From Alphaproteobacteria bacterium (GTDB lineage Bacteria > Pseudomonadota > Alphaproteobacteria > Micropepsales > Micropepsaceae): a stretch of 42,206 nucleotides of DNA. The notes beneath the pieces were generated by a model. It saw only the letters and a program-made list of their open reading frames with translations, did no database searches and was not told where the DNA came from. The stretch lies in NCBI GenBank assembly GCA_018969785.1, contig JAGWXR010000003.1, positions 1 through 42,206 of the forward strand, in the 5' to 3' direction. Position numbers and translations under genes: made by a program. Positions within the stretch are counted from its first letter, which is position 1, and each line of letters begins with the position of its first letter. Of this stretch, positions 9,766-18,900 are shown piece by piece.

Positions 9766-11127
9766 TCAGGCGGCGTCAGCCGCGACGCGATTTCGCCCCT
9801 CGCGCTTTGCCCTGTAAAGCGCCTTGTCGGCGCGCTTGAGCAGCGCCTCGGGCGTATCGCCGCTTTGGCTGGCCGCCACCCCGATTGAGATCGTCACCGG
9901 CAACTGCCGGCTCTCACCGTTGAGAACGAACGGCGCATCGGCAACCGACTGCCGCAGGCGCTCTGCCACGAGATAGGCAAAGCTGAGGTCGGTGTCGGGC
10001 ATCACGACGACGAATTCCTCCCCGCCAAACCGGCACGCAAGGTCGATACCCCGCACATTCGCCGAGATGCGGTTGGCGAACTCCTTGAGCACCTCGTCGC
10101 CCACGTCGTGGCCATAGGTGTCGTTGATCTGCTTGAAGAAATCGACATCCAGCATCAGGAACGAGACAGGCTTGGCCCCCTCGGACAGCAGCGTGCTCAG
10201 GTGGCGTGACATGTAGCGACGGTTGAACAACCCGGTCAGCTGGTCGGTGATCGCAAGCTCGAGGCTCAGCTGCAGGGATTGCTTCAGGCGCTCGGCGTAG
10301 CGCCGGCGACGCAACTGCGTTCGCACGCGCGCACACAGTTCGTGGCGCTCGATCGGTCGCATGAGATAGTCATTCACGCCGATATCGAGCGCGCGCACCA
10401 TGCGCTTCGTATCGCCCTCGTCGATGACCGCGAGGATCGGCGTCTGCCGCGTCGCCTCCAGGCTTCGCAGCGTTGCGCAGAAGCGCAGGCCATCCTGCTT
10501 GTCGAGCGCAAGGCTCACGATGACGAGGTCATAATCGCCTCCCTTTGCGCGAACCACGGCTTCGGTAGTCTGCGAGACGACATCGATGTCATGGTCATCG
10601 GCCAGGTTGTCCCGGACCCGCGAGACACTCTGCTCGCGGTCTTCGACGACGAGGATGCGTCCGCGACCGGGTGGCTCGTTGAACGATCGCGTTGCGGCCT
10701 CTCCGAGCCCCATGCTTTCGCCAGTCGCCTGGCGCAGGCGCAATTCATCAACCATGGTCTTGAGGCGAACCAGGCTGCGCACACGGGCGAACAGGGCAAG
10801 GTCGTTGACCGGCTTTGTCAGGAAGTCGTCGGCACCCGCCTCGAGCCCCTGGATGCGGTCCGAGATCTGGTCAAGCGCGGTGACCATGACCACCGGCAGA
10901 TGCGCCGACTCCGGGTTCGACTTGATCCGGCGGCAAACCTCGAAGCCATCCATGCCAGGCATCATGACATCGAGAAGGACGATGTCAGGCGCTTCCTTCG
11001 CGATCCGGGCCAGCGCCTGCTCGCCGGAGTTTGCCGTCGACACGTCGAAATATTCCGCACCAAGGCGGGCTTCGAGAAGCTTTACATTGGCCGGAATGTC
11101 ATCGACGACAAGGACGCGCGCGGTCAT
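9766..11127 (-). CDS. pleD: PleD-type response regulator / diguanylate cyclase (REC-REC-GGDEF)
   Basis: 453 aa; REC1 'APDIVLLDVMMPGMDG', second REC-like domain, 'RGIDLACRFGGEEFVVVMPD' (I-site RxxD plus GGEEF). Confidence 0.95.
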   Translation of the reverse strand: MTARVLVVDDIPANVKLLEARLGAEYFDVSTANSGEQALARIAKEAPDIVLLDVMMPGMDGFEVCRRIKSNPESAHLPVVMVTALDQISDRIQGLEAGADDFLTKPVNDLALFARVRSLVRLKTMVDELRLRQATGESMGLGEAATRSFNEPPGRGRILVVEDREQSVSRVRDNLADDHDIDVVSQTTEAVVRAKGGDYDLVIVSLALDKQDGLRFCATLRSLEATRQTPILAVIDEGDTKRMVRALDIGVNDYLMRPIERHELCARVRTQLRRRRYAERLKQSLQLSLELAITDQLTGLFNRRYMSRHLSTLLSEGAKPVSFLMLDVDFFKQINDTYGHDVGDEVLKEFANRISANVRGIDLACRFGGEEFVVVMPDTDLSFAYLVAERLRQSVADAPFVLNGESRQLPVTISIGVAASQSGDTPEALLKRADKALYRAKREGRNRVAADAA

Positions 11128-11138
11128 TCTTTTTCTCT

Positions 11139-11513
11139 CTAGCGCAGGAACTTGCGGACCGTCTCCAGAAATTTCATGACCGATATCGGCTTCGAGATAT
11201 AGGCCTCGCAGCCGCCCTGGCGGATCTTCTCTTCGTCACCTTTCATGGCGAACGCCGTCACGGCGATCACCGGGATCTGCTTCAGCTCACCATCTTCCTT
11301 GAGCCACTTCGTCACTTCCAGCCCGGAGACTTCCGGCAACTGGATGTCCATCAGGATCAGATCCGGCGAGTGCTTGCGCGCAAGGTCAAGCGCTTCAAGT
11401 CCGTCACGGGTCTGGATCGTCCTGTAGCCATGCGCGTCGAGCAGGTCATGAAACAGCTTCATGTTGAGTTCGTTGTCTTCGACAATCAGAACCGTCTTCG
11501 TGCTTGCGTCCAT
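11139..11513 (-). CDS. divK: Single-domain response regulator DivK
   Basis: [74 protein letters not shown]...; immediately upstream of pleD. Listed ORF extends to 11615; ATG at 11513 preferred. Confidence 0.95.
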   Translation of the reverse strand: MDASTKTVLIVEDNELNMKLFHDLLDAHGYRTIQTRDGLEALDLARKHSPDLILMDIQLPEVSGLEVTKWLKEDGELKQIPVIAVTAFAMKGDEEKIRQGGCEAYISKPISVMKFLETVRKFLR

Positions 11514-11703
11514 GATGCCCTCCGAACGGGTGGCCTCGGCCCCCATTCCCTGTTCCTGCGTCCTTGTCATCCGCACCCCCGGTGCAAGGATCTGGTTTTT
11601 CGCGTCATATTTCACCCGAACAATGTTAAATAACCTTTTCGGATTACCGCAAAGCCTGCAAAGAAAAGCAACCGAAGTCGGTCAAATTGGGACAGCCGCC
11701 GCC

Positions 11704-11979
11704 ATGCAACGCAGACTGGCCATCGACATTGCCGAGCGGGCCTTGATTTTCCTCGCCAATCGGCCCGGCGACATCCAGAATTTCTTAACGGCGAGCGGAC
11801 TTGATCCCGACGCGCTGCAGGCCCGCAGCACCGACGAAGTGATTCTCGCCGCCGCCCTTGGGCACCTGGCTGCAGACGAATCACTTGCCCGCACCTTCTC
11901 GGAGGATGAAGGCCTGAAGCCCGGACAACTCCTCGCGGCCTTCGCAACGCTCGACCCCCATGGATCAACCGCATGGTAG
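11704..11979 (+). CDS. DUF3572-like protein
   Basis: MQRRLAIDIAERALIFLANRPGDIQNFLTASGLDPDALQARSTDEVILAAALGHLAADESLARTFSEDEGLKPGQLLAAFATLDPHGSTAW; position divergent from divK next to dinB is typical of this alphaproteobacterial family. Confidence 0.8.
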   Translation: MQRRLAIDIAERALIFLANRPGDIQNFLTASGLDPDALQARSTDEVILAAALGHLAADESLARTFSEDEGLKPGQLLAAFATLDPHGSTAW

Positions 11980-12605
11980 ACGCCCTCCTCATCGACCCGG
12001 CCCAACCCCTCATCATCTGCGATGCGGACGAGGTCCTCGTCGAATTCATCAAGGGACTGGAGCGTTTCCTTGCCCGGCAGGACCTCGAACTCGACCTCGT
12101 CTCGTTTCGCATCCACGGAAACGTACGCCACCGGACGACGGGACAGACCATCGCCGACGCGCAAGTCTCGCGCCTCATCGAGGACTTCTTCGCAGCCGAT
12201 ACCGCGCATCTTGATCCTGTCCCCGGAGCCGCCGCCGCACTGGCCGCACTCGGGTCGCAGGCCCAGGTCATCATCCTGTCGAACCTGCCCGCCGCCGCGC
12301 GCGAGGCCAGGGCCCAGAACCTCGCACGTCACGGCATGGCCTACCCCGTGATCGCAGGCAGCGGCCCCAAGGGCGATGTCATCAAGCCCATGATCGGGCA
12401 CATGCGTGCCCCCGTCGTCTTCATCGACGACCTGCCGCCCCACCATGCCTCGGTCGCTGCCGTCGCACCGCATGTCTGGCGCCTCCATTTCGTCGCCGAC
12501 GCGCGCCTTGCTCGGTTGATCGGCCCAAGCCCCCATGCCCATGCTCGGCTCGACACCTGGCCCGAGGCCGCGGACTGGATCCGGCAGGCCATGACCACCG
12601 CCTAG
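11973..12605 (+). CDS. HAD-superfamily hydrolase
   Basis: N-terminal 'IICDADEVLVEFIKGLERFL' variant motif I, 'VIILSNLP', 'VVFIDDLPPHHASV'; 7-nt overlap with the DUF3572-like gene. Confidence 0.7.
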   Translation: MVDALLIDPAQPLIICDADEVLVEFIKGLERFLARQDLELDLVSFRIHGNVRHRTTGQTIADAQVSRLIEDFFAADTAHLDPVPGAAAALAALGSQAQVIILSNLPAAAREARAQNLARHGMAYPVIAGSGPKGDVIKPMIGHMRAPVVFIDDLPPHHASVAAVAPHVWRLHFVADARLARLIGPSPHAHARLDTWPEAADWIRQAMTTA

Positions 12606-12613
12606 GTACCGCC

Positions 12614-13882
12614 ATGCCCGCCCTGTGCAGGGACTGTGTGCAGCTTCTGCCGGAACCCGCCCCGCGGCGCTGTCCGGCGTGCCGCAGCCCCCGCCTGCTG
12701 GGCCATGCAGAACTCCAGGACCTCTCGATCGCCCACCTCGACTGCGACGCCTTCTATGCGTCCGTCGAGAAACGCGACAACCCGGCGATCGCCGACCGTC
12801 CCGTGATTGTCGGCGGCGGCCGGCGCGGCGTCGTGGCAACCTGCTGCTATATCGCCCGCACATTCGGCGTGAAGTCGGCAATGCCGATGTTCAAGGCACT
12901 CGCCGCCTGCCCTGATGCGATTGTCATCCGGCCCGACATGCAGAAATACCAGGCCGTCAGCCGCCAGATCCGCGACCTGATGCTCGCGGTCACGCCGCTC
13001 GTCGAACCGCTTTCGCTCGACGAGGCCTTCCTAGACCTGACCGGTACCGAACGGTTGCACCGCGCATCGCCGGCCCAGACCCTCGTGCGCCTCGCCCGGC
13101 GCATCGAGGACGAGATCGGCGTTACCGTCTCGATCGGACTCAGCTTCAACAAGTTCCTCGCGAAAATAGCCTCCGACATCGACAAGCCGCGCGGCTTCTT
13201 TGTCATCGGCCGCGCCGAAGCCTTGTCCTTCCTCGGCCCGCGCCCCGCGACGCTGATACCGGGTGTCGGTCGCGCCTTCGCCCAGTCGCTGGCCCGTGAA
13301 GGCATCTACACCATCGCCGACATCAGGGCCCGCAGCCTGAAGGAACTCTCCGTGCGCTTCGGATCAGGCGGCGCGTGGATCTGGCAGCTGGCACATGCCG
13401 ACGACAAAAGGCGCATCGAGCCGCGTACACCCGCAAAGGCCATATCTGCAGAGACGACGCTCGATACGGACATCGCAAGCCGGGAGGCACTCGAGGCCAT
13501 TCTGTGGCCCCTGTGCGAGAAAGTGTCCGCCCGCGCCAAGGCCGCCGCGACAGGCGGCTCAACCGTGACCCTGAAGCTGAAGGACACCCAGTTCAGGACC
13601 ATCACGCGGCGTTCGACCCTCGAGCGCCCCACGCTTCTGGCACACCGCCTCTACGAAGCCGCCTGCCGGCTGCTCGCGAACGAGGCCCGCGGCACGCGGT
13701 ACCGCCTTGTAGGCGTGGGGCTTTCAGGCCTCGTGCCGGAAACAAGATGCGACGAGGCCGACCTCATCGACGTTGAAGCGCGTCGCAAGGATGCAGCCGA
13801 ACGGGCCATGGACAAGGTCAGGGACCGGTTCGGGTCGGGTGCCATCGGGAAGGGGCGCTCGCTGCAGAAACGCAGGGACTAG
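12614..13882 (+). CDS. dinB: DNA polymerase IV with N-terminal zinc-ribbon-like extension
   Basis: 'IAHLDCDAFYASVEKRDNPAIADRPVIVGGG', 'EPLSLDEAFLDLTGTERL', 'SIGLSFNKFLAKIASDIDKP'; N-terminus CRDC...CPAC. Confidence 0.95.
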   Translation: MPALCRDCVQLLPEPAPRRCPACRSPRLLGHAELQDLSIAHLDCDAFYASVEKRDNPAIADRPVIVGGGRRGVVATCCYIARTFGVKSAMPMFKALAACPDAIVIRPDMQKYQAVSRQIRDLMLAVTPLVEPLSLDEAFLDLTGTERLHRASPAQTLVRLARRIEDEIGVTVSIGLSFNKFLAKIASDIDKPRGFFVIGRAEALSFLGPRPATLIPGVGRAFAQSLAREGIYTIADIRARSLKELSVRFGSGGAWIWQLAHADDKRRIEPRTPAKAISAETTLDTDIASREALEAILWPLCEKVSARAKAAATGGSTVTLKLKDTQFRTITRRSTLERPTLLAHRLYEAACRLLANEARGTRYRLVGVGLSGLVPETRCDEADLIDVEARRKDAAERAMDKVRDRFGSGAIGKGRSLQKRRD

Positions 13883-13983
13883 ATCCCGCCCGCCGCGCAG
13901 CAGCCACATGGCCCCGGGTCACGCCAACAATGTGGGTTACGGCGCCAAGCTGCTTTGTTGTATCTGTTCTATCCCTCGCCCGG

Positions 13984-13997
13984 TTGATTTGGGTCAA
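13984..13997. promoter_or_regulatory. Putative FNR/FixK-type box TTGATTTGGGTCAA
   Basis: Matches TTGA-N6-TCAA exactly and TTGAT-N4-ATCAA with one mismatch; about 96 bp 5' of the diheme cytochrome c ATG (14093). Confidence 0.6.
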
Positions 13998-14092
13998 GGG
14001 AGCGGCCGACCGCAAGTGCAAGCATGCCATGCTTGGCGATGACGGCCGGAACCGACGGCGTCCTAACACAAGCACAAGGATCGGCAGGAACC

Positions 14093-14728
14093 ATGGGCAT
14101 CCGACACCTCATCGCCATCACGCTGACCACCGTGGCCCTGGCGGCCTGCATCGATGACCAGGGCTTCAACGGCAAGGGTGCGGAAACGGCTGAAAGCCAG
14201 GCCATCATAGAGGATGGCCGTGCCATCGCCGAAGCGAACTGCGCCTCCTGCCACGCCATCGGGCGCACCGGCAACAGCGCGAACCCCAAGGCGCCCGCTT
14301 TCCGGACGGTGCTGAAGCGCTACAGCGCCGAAATGCTCAGTACCGAACTCGCCGAGGGCATGCGTGTCGCCCATGGACCGATGCCGCAATTCCAGTTCCG
14401 CCCCGAAGCCGTGGACAGCCTGATCGCGTACTTGCGCTCGATCGAAGTCACCAGCGGCGGCCAGGCACTGGTCGAGGCGAACTGCGCGCGCTGTCACGCC
14501 ATCGGCAAGAACGATACAAGCCCCTACCCCGGCGCCCAGCCCTTCCGCAACCTCGGCCAGCGCTGGCGCCGCGACCAGCTGCGCCAGGCACTGCAGACAG
14601 GCATCATCGCCGAGCATGACAAGGCAGAAATCCGCCTGCCACCCATGAAACTCTCGGCGTCAGAAGCCGACGAGTTCCTGGGCTACCTCGACACGATCGC
14701 CACCCCGTCGGCTCCTGCACCCCGCTGA
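14093..14728 (+). CDS. Diheme c-type cytochrome, predicted lipoprotein
   Basis: MGIRHLIAITLTTVALAACID (lipobox LAAC); two heme sites CASCH and CARCH in an internally duplicated protein. Listed ORF start 14024 is probably too early. Confidence 0.87.
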   Translation: MGIRHLIAITLTTVALAACIDDQGFNGKGAETAESQAIIEDGRAIAEANCASCHAIGRTGNSANPKAPAFRTVLKRYSAEMLSTELAEGMRVAHGPMPQFQFRPEAVDSLIAYLRSIEVTSGGQALVEANCARCHAIGKNDTSPYPGAQPFRNLGQRWRRDQLRQALQTGIIAEHDKAEIRLPPMKLSASEADEFLGYLDTIATPSAPAPR

Positions 14729-14735
14729 ACGACAA

Positions 14736-14759
14736 AGGGGCGCCCGCCCGGGCGCCCCT
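14736..14759. terminator. Hairpin between convergent cytochrome c and M2 peptidase genes
   Basis: AGGGGCGCCCG-CC-CGGGCGCCCCT, perfect 11-bp arms, placed between two convergent stops; lacks a strong T tract. Confidence 0.65.
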
Positions 14760-14783
14760 CGAATGCCTCACGGCGTGGAAGCG

Positions 14784-16688
14784 TCAGCCTCCCCAGCCGC
14801 AGGTCTTTCCCTTGTTCTGCTCCTTCAGATAGCCCATCAGCGGCTGGAAATATTCGATCAGCGCCGAGCCGTCCATCTCCGTGCCGCCTGTCAGCCGCTG
14901 GAGCGTCTCGGGCCATGGCCGCGAGGCACCCGCCTCGAGCATGTCCATGAAGCGGCGCCCGGCCTCCTTGTTGCCATAGACATCACACTCATGCAGCGGC
15001 CCCTTGAAGCCAGCCGCATCGCACAACGCCTTCTGGAACTGGAACTGCAGTACGAAGGCGAGGAAGTACCTTGTATAGGGCGTATTGCCGGGAATGTGAT
15101 ACTTGGCACCCGGATCGAAATCCTCCTCGCTGCGCGCAACCGGGGCAGAAACACCCTGGTACTGCTCGCGAAGGTTCCACCACGCTGAATTGTAATCCGC
15201 CGGCTTGATCTCGCCGCTGAACACCTTCCAGCGCCACTGGTCGACAAGCTTGCCCCACGGCAGGAAGACGATCTTGTCCAGCGCCCACTTCATCTGCGAA
15301 TTGACGACCGCCTGCGGATCCAGCGTCTGCGCCGGCACAAGCCCGATCTTGTTCAGGTGGGCTGGCGTCAGCGACAGCGTCACCGTGTCCCCGATCGCCT
15401 CGTGAAACCCGTCATGCGCCCCCGCCTGGAACATCGGTGGCTGCTTGTTGTAGCTGAGGTCATAGTAGATGTGACCAAGCTCATGGTGGATCGTGGTGAG
15501 CGAATCCTCATCAGGCTCGATGCACTGCTTGATCCGCACGTCGCCCTGCATGTTCATGTCCCACGCACTGGCGTGGCACACGACCTCGCGGTCACGCGGT
15601 CGCGTCAGCAGCGACTTCTGCCAGAACGAGTCCGGCAGCTTCTGCATGCCCAGCGATACATAGAAGTCCTCGGCCATCCGCGTCATCTTCACCGAGATCG
15701 CCGCATCCGCCCTGTAGGACAGTTCGGCCACTTCGACGGGCCCCGTAACCTTCGGGTTTTCGGCCCTCAGCCGCGCAAATTCCTGCTCGCGCAACCGCTT
15801 GAGGGAACTCGATACATCGAGGCTCGCAACACCCTTGTAGGGTTCCACCAACGGGTAGATGTTTGACCACTGCTGCGCCCACATGTTGCCAAGAAGGTGC
15901 GAGGGAATCTTCCCGTCCTTGGGAACCACGGCATCACCATACTTGGCATTGAGTTTGGCCCGCACATAGCAGTGGAGCTGCTCATAGAGCGGCTTCACCT
16001 GCCCCCAGAGCCGCTCGGTCTCGTCGGCAAACGCCGCAGGCGTCATGTCATAGCCGCTCCGCCAGACCTCGCCCGCGTCGGCAAAGCCCATCTCCTTGGA
16101 CCCCGTGTTCACGATCTCCACGAAGCGCTGGTAGTCCTTGCGGATTTCGCGCGCTGTCTCCTGCCAGCCCTTCCAGGCCGCGGCCCGCGCCTCGGGTGTC
16201 TCGGAAGGATTGTTGATGATCTTTTCAATCTCGGTGAGATTGAGGCAGTCATTGGTTGTTCGGCACCATTTGGCCGCACCATAATTCGCCTCCATCTTCG
16301 AGAGTATCTTTGCAAGTTCAGACTGAAGTGCGGGGTCGCTCGGCGCGGGGGCAGACACATTTTTCAGCAACATCAGGGCCCGCGCAGTCTCGGGCTTCAG
16401 GTCCTTCAGGTCCTTGAAGCGCTTGGCCTCCTCGACCTTGCGGGATTGCCAGGCAAGGACCTCCTCGCTGGCACGCGAGGCAATCATCTGGGAGTCATCC
16501 GTGATGTAGGTCGCCTGAAGCCAGGCTGCCGAGTTCTGGTAGGGAAGCATGCGGCGCAGGTCGGCGTTCAGGCCTTCGACGAATTTGTCAGCCTCCTCCG
16601 CCGTGGGAGCGCCACCCGAACCTGACCCGCCACAACTCGTAACCAGCAGGGCGCAACCAAGCAGGAGCGCTGCACGCAAGTTCCTCAT
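14784..16688 (-). CDS. M2-family peptidyl-dipeptidase (ACE-like), predicted lipoprotein
   Basis: MRNLRAALLLGCALLVTSCGG signal with Cys; zinc motif 'TIHHELGHIYYDL' and downstream 'HDGFHEAIGD'; ORF start 16850 trimmed to 16688. Confidence 0.9.
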   Translation of the reverse strand: MRNLRAALLLGCALLVTSCGGSGSGGAPTAEEADKFVEGLNADLRRMLPYQNSAAWLQATYITDDSQMIASRASEEVLAWQSRKVEEAKRFKDLKDLKPETARALMLLKNVSAPAPSDPALQSELAKILSKMEANYGAAKWCRTTNDCLNLTEIEKIINNPSETPEARAAAWKGWQETAREIRKDYQRFVEIVNTGSKEMGFADAGEVWRSGYDMTPAAFADETERLWGQVKPLYEQLHCYVRAKLNAKYGDAVVPKDGKIPSHLLGNMWAQQWSNIYPLVEPYKGVASLDVSSSLKRLREQEFARLRAENPKVTGPVEVAELSYRADAAISVKMTRMAEDFYVSLGMQKLPDSFWQKSLLTRPRDREVVCHASAWDMNMQGDVRIKQCIEPDEDSLTTIHHELGHIYYDLSYNKQPPMFQAGAHDGFHEAIGDTVTLSLTPAHLNKIGLVPAQTLDPQAVVNSQMKWALDKIVFLPWGKLVDQWRWKVFSGEIKPADYNSAWWNLREQYQGVSAPVARSEEDFDPGAKYHIPGNTPYTRYFLAFVLQFQFQKALCDAAGFKGPLHECDVYGNKEAGRRFMDMLEAGASRPWPETLQRLTGGTEMDGSALIEYFQPLMGYLKEQNKGKTCGWGG

Positions 16689-16815
16689 CCCGAAATCTCC
16701 GATTGTTCTGTTGATGCCTGCATCAGTAGCACGGCGACCGAGGTCGGCGCGAGGGCAAGCCCCGTCGCAACCACCGGGACCGGGGGATTGAAACGTGGCA
16801 GTCGCGCCCGCACCG

Positions 16816-17709
16816 TCAGTTGGCACGCATGCCAGCCCCTGCGCCCCCATCCAGCGTCAGCAGCGGTCCATAAAGATCAGGCCTGCGGTCCCGGAACATG
16901 CCCCACGACCGTCGCGCCAGCGCGATCACGTCAAGGTCGACACTGGCGGTGATGACAGCCTCCGCGTCTCGCCCTGCCTCGGCAAGGATCTCTCCTGTCG
17001 GCCCCGAGATGAACGATGTCCCGTAAAAAGTGATCTCGCAGCTCTCGCCCGCCTCGCGACCGATCCGGTTCGATGCAATCAGGGGAACATAGTTCGCCCC
17101 GGCATGCCCCTGCATGACCCGCCGCCAATGTGCCGAGGAATCAACCGGCGGCGCGGGCGCAGGCTCGCTGCCGATGGCCGTTGGATAGCAGAGGATTTCG
17201 GCCCCCTGCAGCGCCATCGCGCGCGCGCACTCGGGGAACCACTGGTCCCAGCAGATACCAGCACCAATCCGCCCGAACCGCGTGTCCCATACCCGGAAGC
17301 CGGTGTCTCCGGGATTGAAATAGTACTTCTCCTGGTACCCGGGGCCATCGGGAATATGTGACTTCCGATAAAGCCCGAGCACGGATCCGTCGGCGTCGAT
17401 CATGGCAAGCGAATTGAAATGGGCATTGGTAGCCCTCTCGAAGAACGACAGCGGCAGCACCACGCCAAGTTCACGCGCCAGCGCGGAAAACGCAGCAATC
17501 AGGGGATTCCCCTCGAACGGTCGGGCCAGCGAGAAGTGCCGGGCCAGTTGGTCCTTGCAGAAATAGGGCGTTTCGAAAAGTTCCTGGACGAGGATGACCT
17601 GCGCGCCCTTGGCGTGCGCCGCCCGAACGAGCTTCATCGCCCGCGCCACATTCTCCTCGGTGTTCCACGAGCAGGCCATCTGCGTCGCGGCAAGTGTGAC
17701 CGTCCTCAT
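16816..17709 (-). CDS. aguB: N-carbamoylputrescine amidase (carbon-nitrogen hydrolase)
   Basis: 'VTLAATQMACSWNTEENVARA', 'VILVQELFETPYFCKDQ', 'YRKSHIPDGPGYQEKYYFNPGDTGF', 'GAGICWDQWFPECARAMALQGAEILCYPTAIGSEP'. Confidence 0.93.
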   Translation of the reverse strand: MRTVTLAATQMACSWNTEENVARAMKLVRAAHAKGAQVILVQELFETPYFCKDQLARHFSLARPFEGNPLIAAFSALARELGVVLPLSFFERATNAHFNSLAMIDADGSVLGLYRKSHIPDGPGYQEKYYFNPGDTGFRVWDTRFGRIGAGICWDQWFPECARAMALQGAEILCYPTAIGSEPAPAPPVDSSAHWRRVMQGHAGANYVPLIASNRIGREAGESCEITFYGTSFISGPTGEILAEAGRDAEAVITASVDLDVIALARRSWGMFRDRRPDLYGPLLTLDGGAGAGMRAN

Positions 17710-17712
17710 CGA

Positions 17713-18783
17713 TCAGATCCTCTCGGGAGTAAGCGCTTCTCCGGACGGCTGCTGCATGGTGATGCAGTGCAGGCCACCGCCACCTTCCAGGATGTCGAGC
17801 GCAGGAACCTGCACAACCCGGCGATCCGGAAACACCTTCTGCATGATGGAAAAGACGTCGTCATCACAGGGATCGGCGAACGCCGGCACCACAAGACCGT
17901 GATTGGTAAAGCAGGAATTGATGTAGCTGAGCTCGAGCCGCCGCCCGTCATGACGCAGACGCTCGGCTGGCTCGGGAACCTCGATGATCTCGAACGACTG
18001 TCCGCGGGCGTCCCGCGCAGCCGCCAGGCGCTGGATGTTGTCCTGCATGACCCGGTCATTGAAGCTGCCATTGGCCGTTGGCTTGTGGACAAGTACCCGC
18101 CCCGGCCCTGCAAAGCTTACGATGTTGTCGACATGACCGTCCGTCTCGTCATCCTCGAGCCCCTCGCCCAGCCAAACGATCCTGGTGACGCCAAGATAGA
18201 TCGCAAGCCGCTCCTCGATTTGCTGGCGTGTCAGGTTCGGGTTCCGGTTCGGATTGAGAAGGCACTGCTCCGTCGTGATGAGGGTACCCAGGCCATCGAC
18301 GACAATGGAGCCGCCCTCAAGCACCATTGGTCCGGCATAACTGCGCATGTCGAGCGCCTCGAGAAGGCTCTCGGCCAGGGCCGCATCCCCGTCATGGGGG
18401 TGGTACTTGTTGCCCCAGGCATTGAAGCGCCAGTGAACGCCGGCAATCCCGCCTGCCCCATCCGTCACAAAGACCGGACCGGTATCACGCATCCATGAAT
18501 CATCGATGCGAAACCCCGCAAAATCGATCCCCTTGCCGCAGGCAAGCCGGGCTTCGTCATGGTCCTCCGGCCGGACCACCATGGTCACCTTCTCGAACCC
18601 GGAGATGGCGCGCGCCACGGCCGCATAGGCTACCCGTGCCCGCAGCAGGCCCTCAAGCGATCCCCACGGTTCCGGCCTGCAGGGCCATGCCATCCACGTC
18701 CGGTTGTGGGACACCCACTCGGCAGGCATGTAGAGCCCGTCACGAACCGGGCAGCGGTCATCAGCATCGAGCCGTCGTGTCAT
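17713..18783 (-). CDS. aguA: Agmatine deiminase
   Basis: 356 aa from MTRRLDADDRCPVRDGLYMPAEWVSHNRTWMAWP; 'DSWMRDTGPVFV', 'LEGGSIVVDGLGTLITTEQCLLNPNRNP', 'DDETDGHVDNIVSF', terminal 'GGGGLHCITMQQP'. Listed ORF extends spuriously upstream over ridA antisense. Confidence 0.94.
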   Translation of the reverse strand: MTRRLDADDRCPVRDGLYMPAEWVSHNRTWMAWPCRPEPWGSLEGLLRARVAYAAVARAISGFEKVTMVVRPEDHDEARLACGKGIDFAGFRIDDSWMRDTGPVFVTDGAGGIAGVHWRFNAWGNKYHPHDGDAALAESLLEALDMRSYAGPMVLEGGSIVVDGLGTLITTEQCLLNPNRNPNLTRQQIEERLAIYLGVTRIVWLGEGLEDDETDGHVDNIVSFAGPGRVLVHKPTANGSFNDRVMQDNIQRLAAARDARGQSFEIIEVPEPAERLRHDGRRLELSYINSCFTNHGLVVPAFADPCDDDVFSIMQKVFPDRRVVQVPALDILEGGGGLHCITMQQPSGEALTPERI

Positions 18784-18900
18784 GGTCCGGAAGGATCCCC
18801 GAGTTGCAAGCCCTTGGACAATTTGCGAGTTTCCCCTTCTCGCACGGCCCGCCTGAAACCGCAAAGCCGTAATGGGAACAACACCCCCGAAGGAGATCCA

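Noticed and set aside
9740-9790. Small GC hairpins at the rpmG/pleD convergent junction (GCGGC-GTCA-GCCGC)
   Set aside because: Only 5-bp stem, inside or adjacent to coding sequence, no T tract; expected by chance at this GC content.
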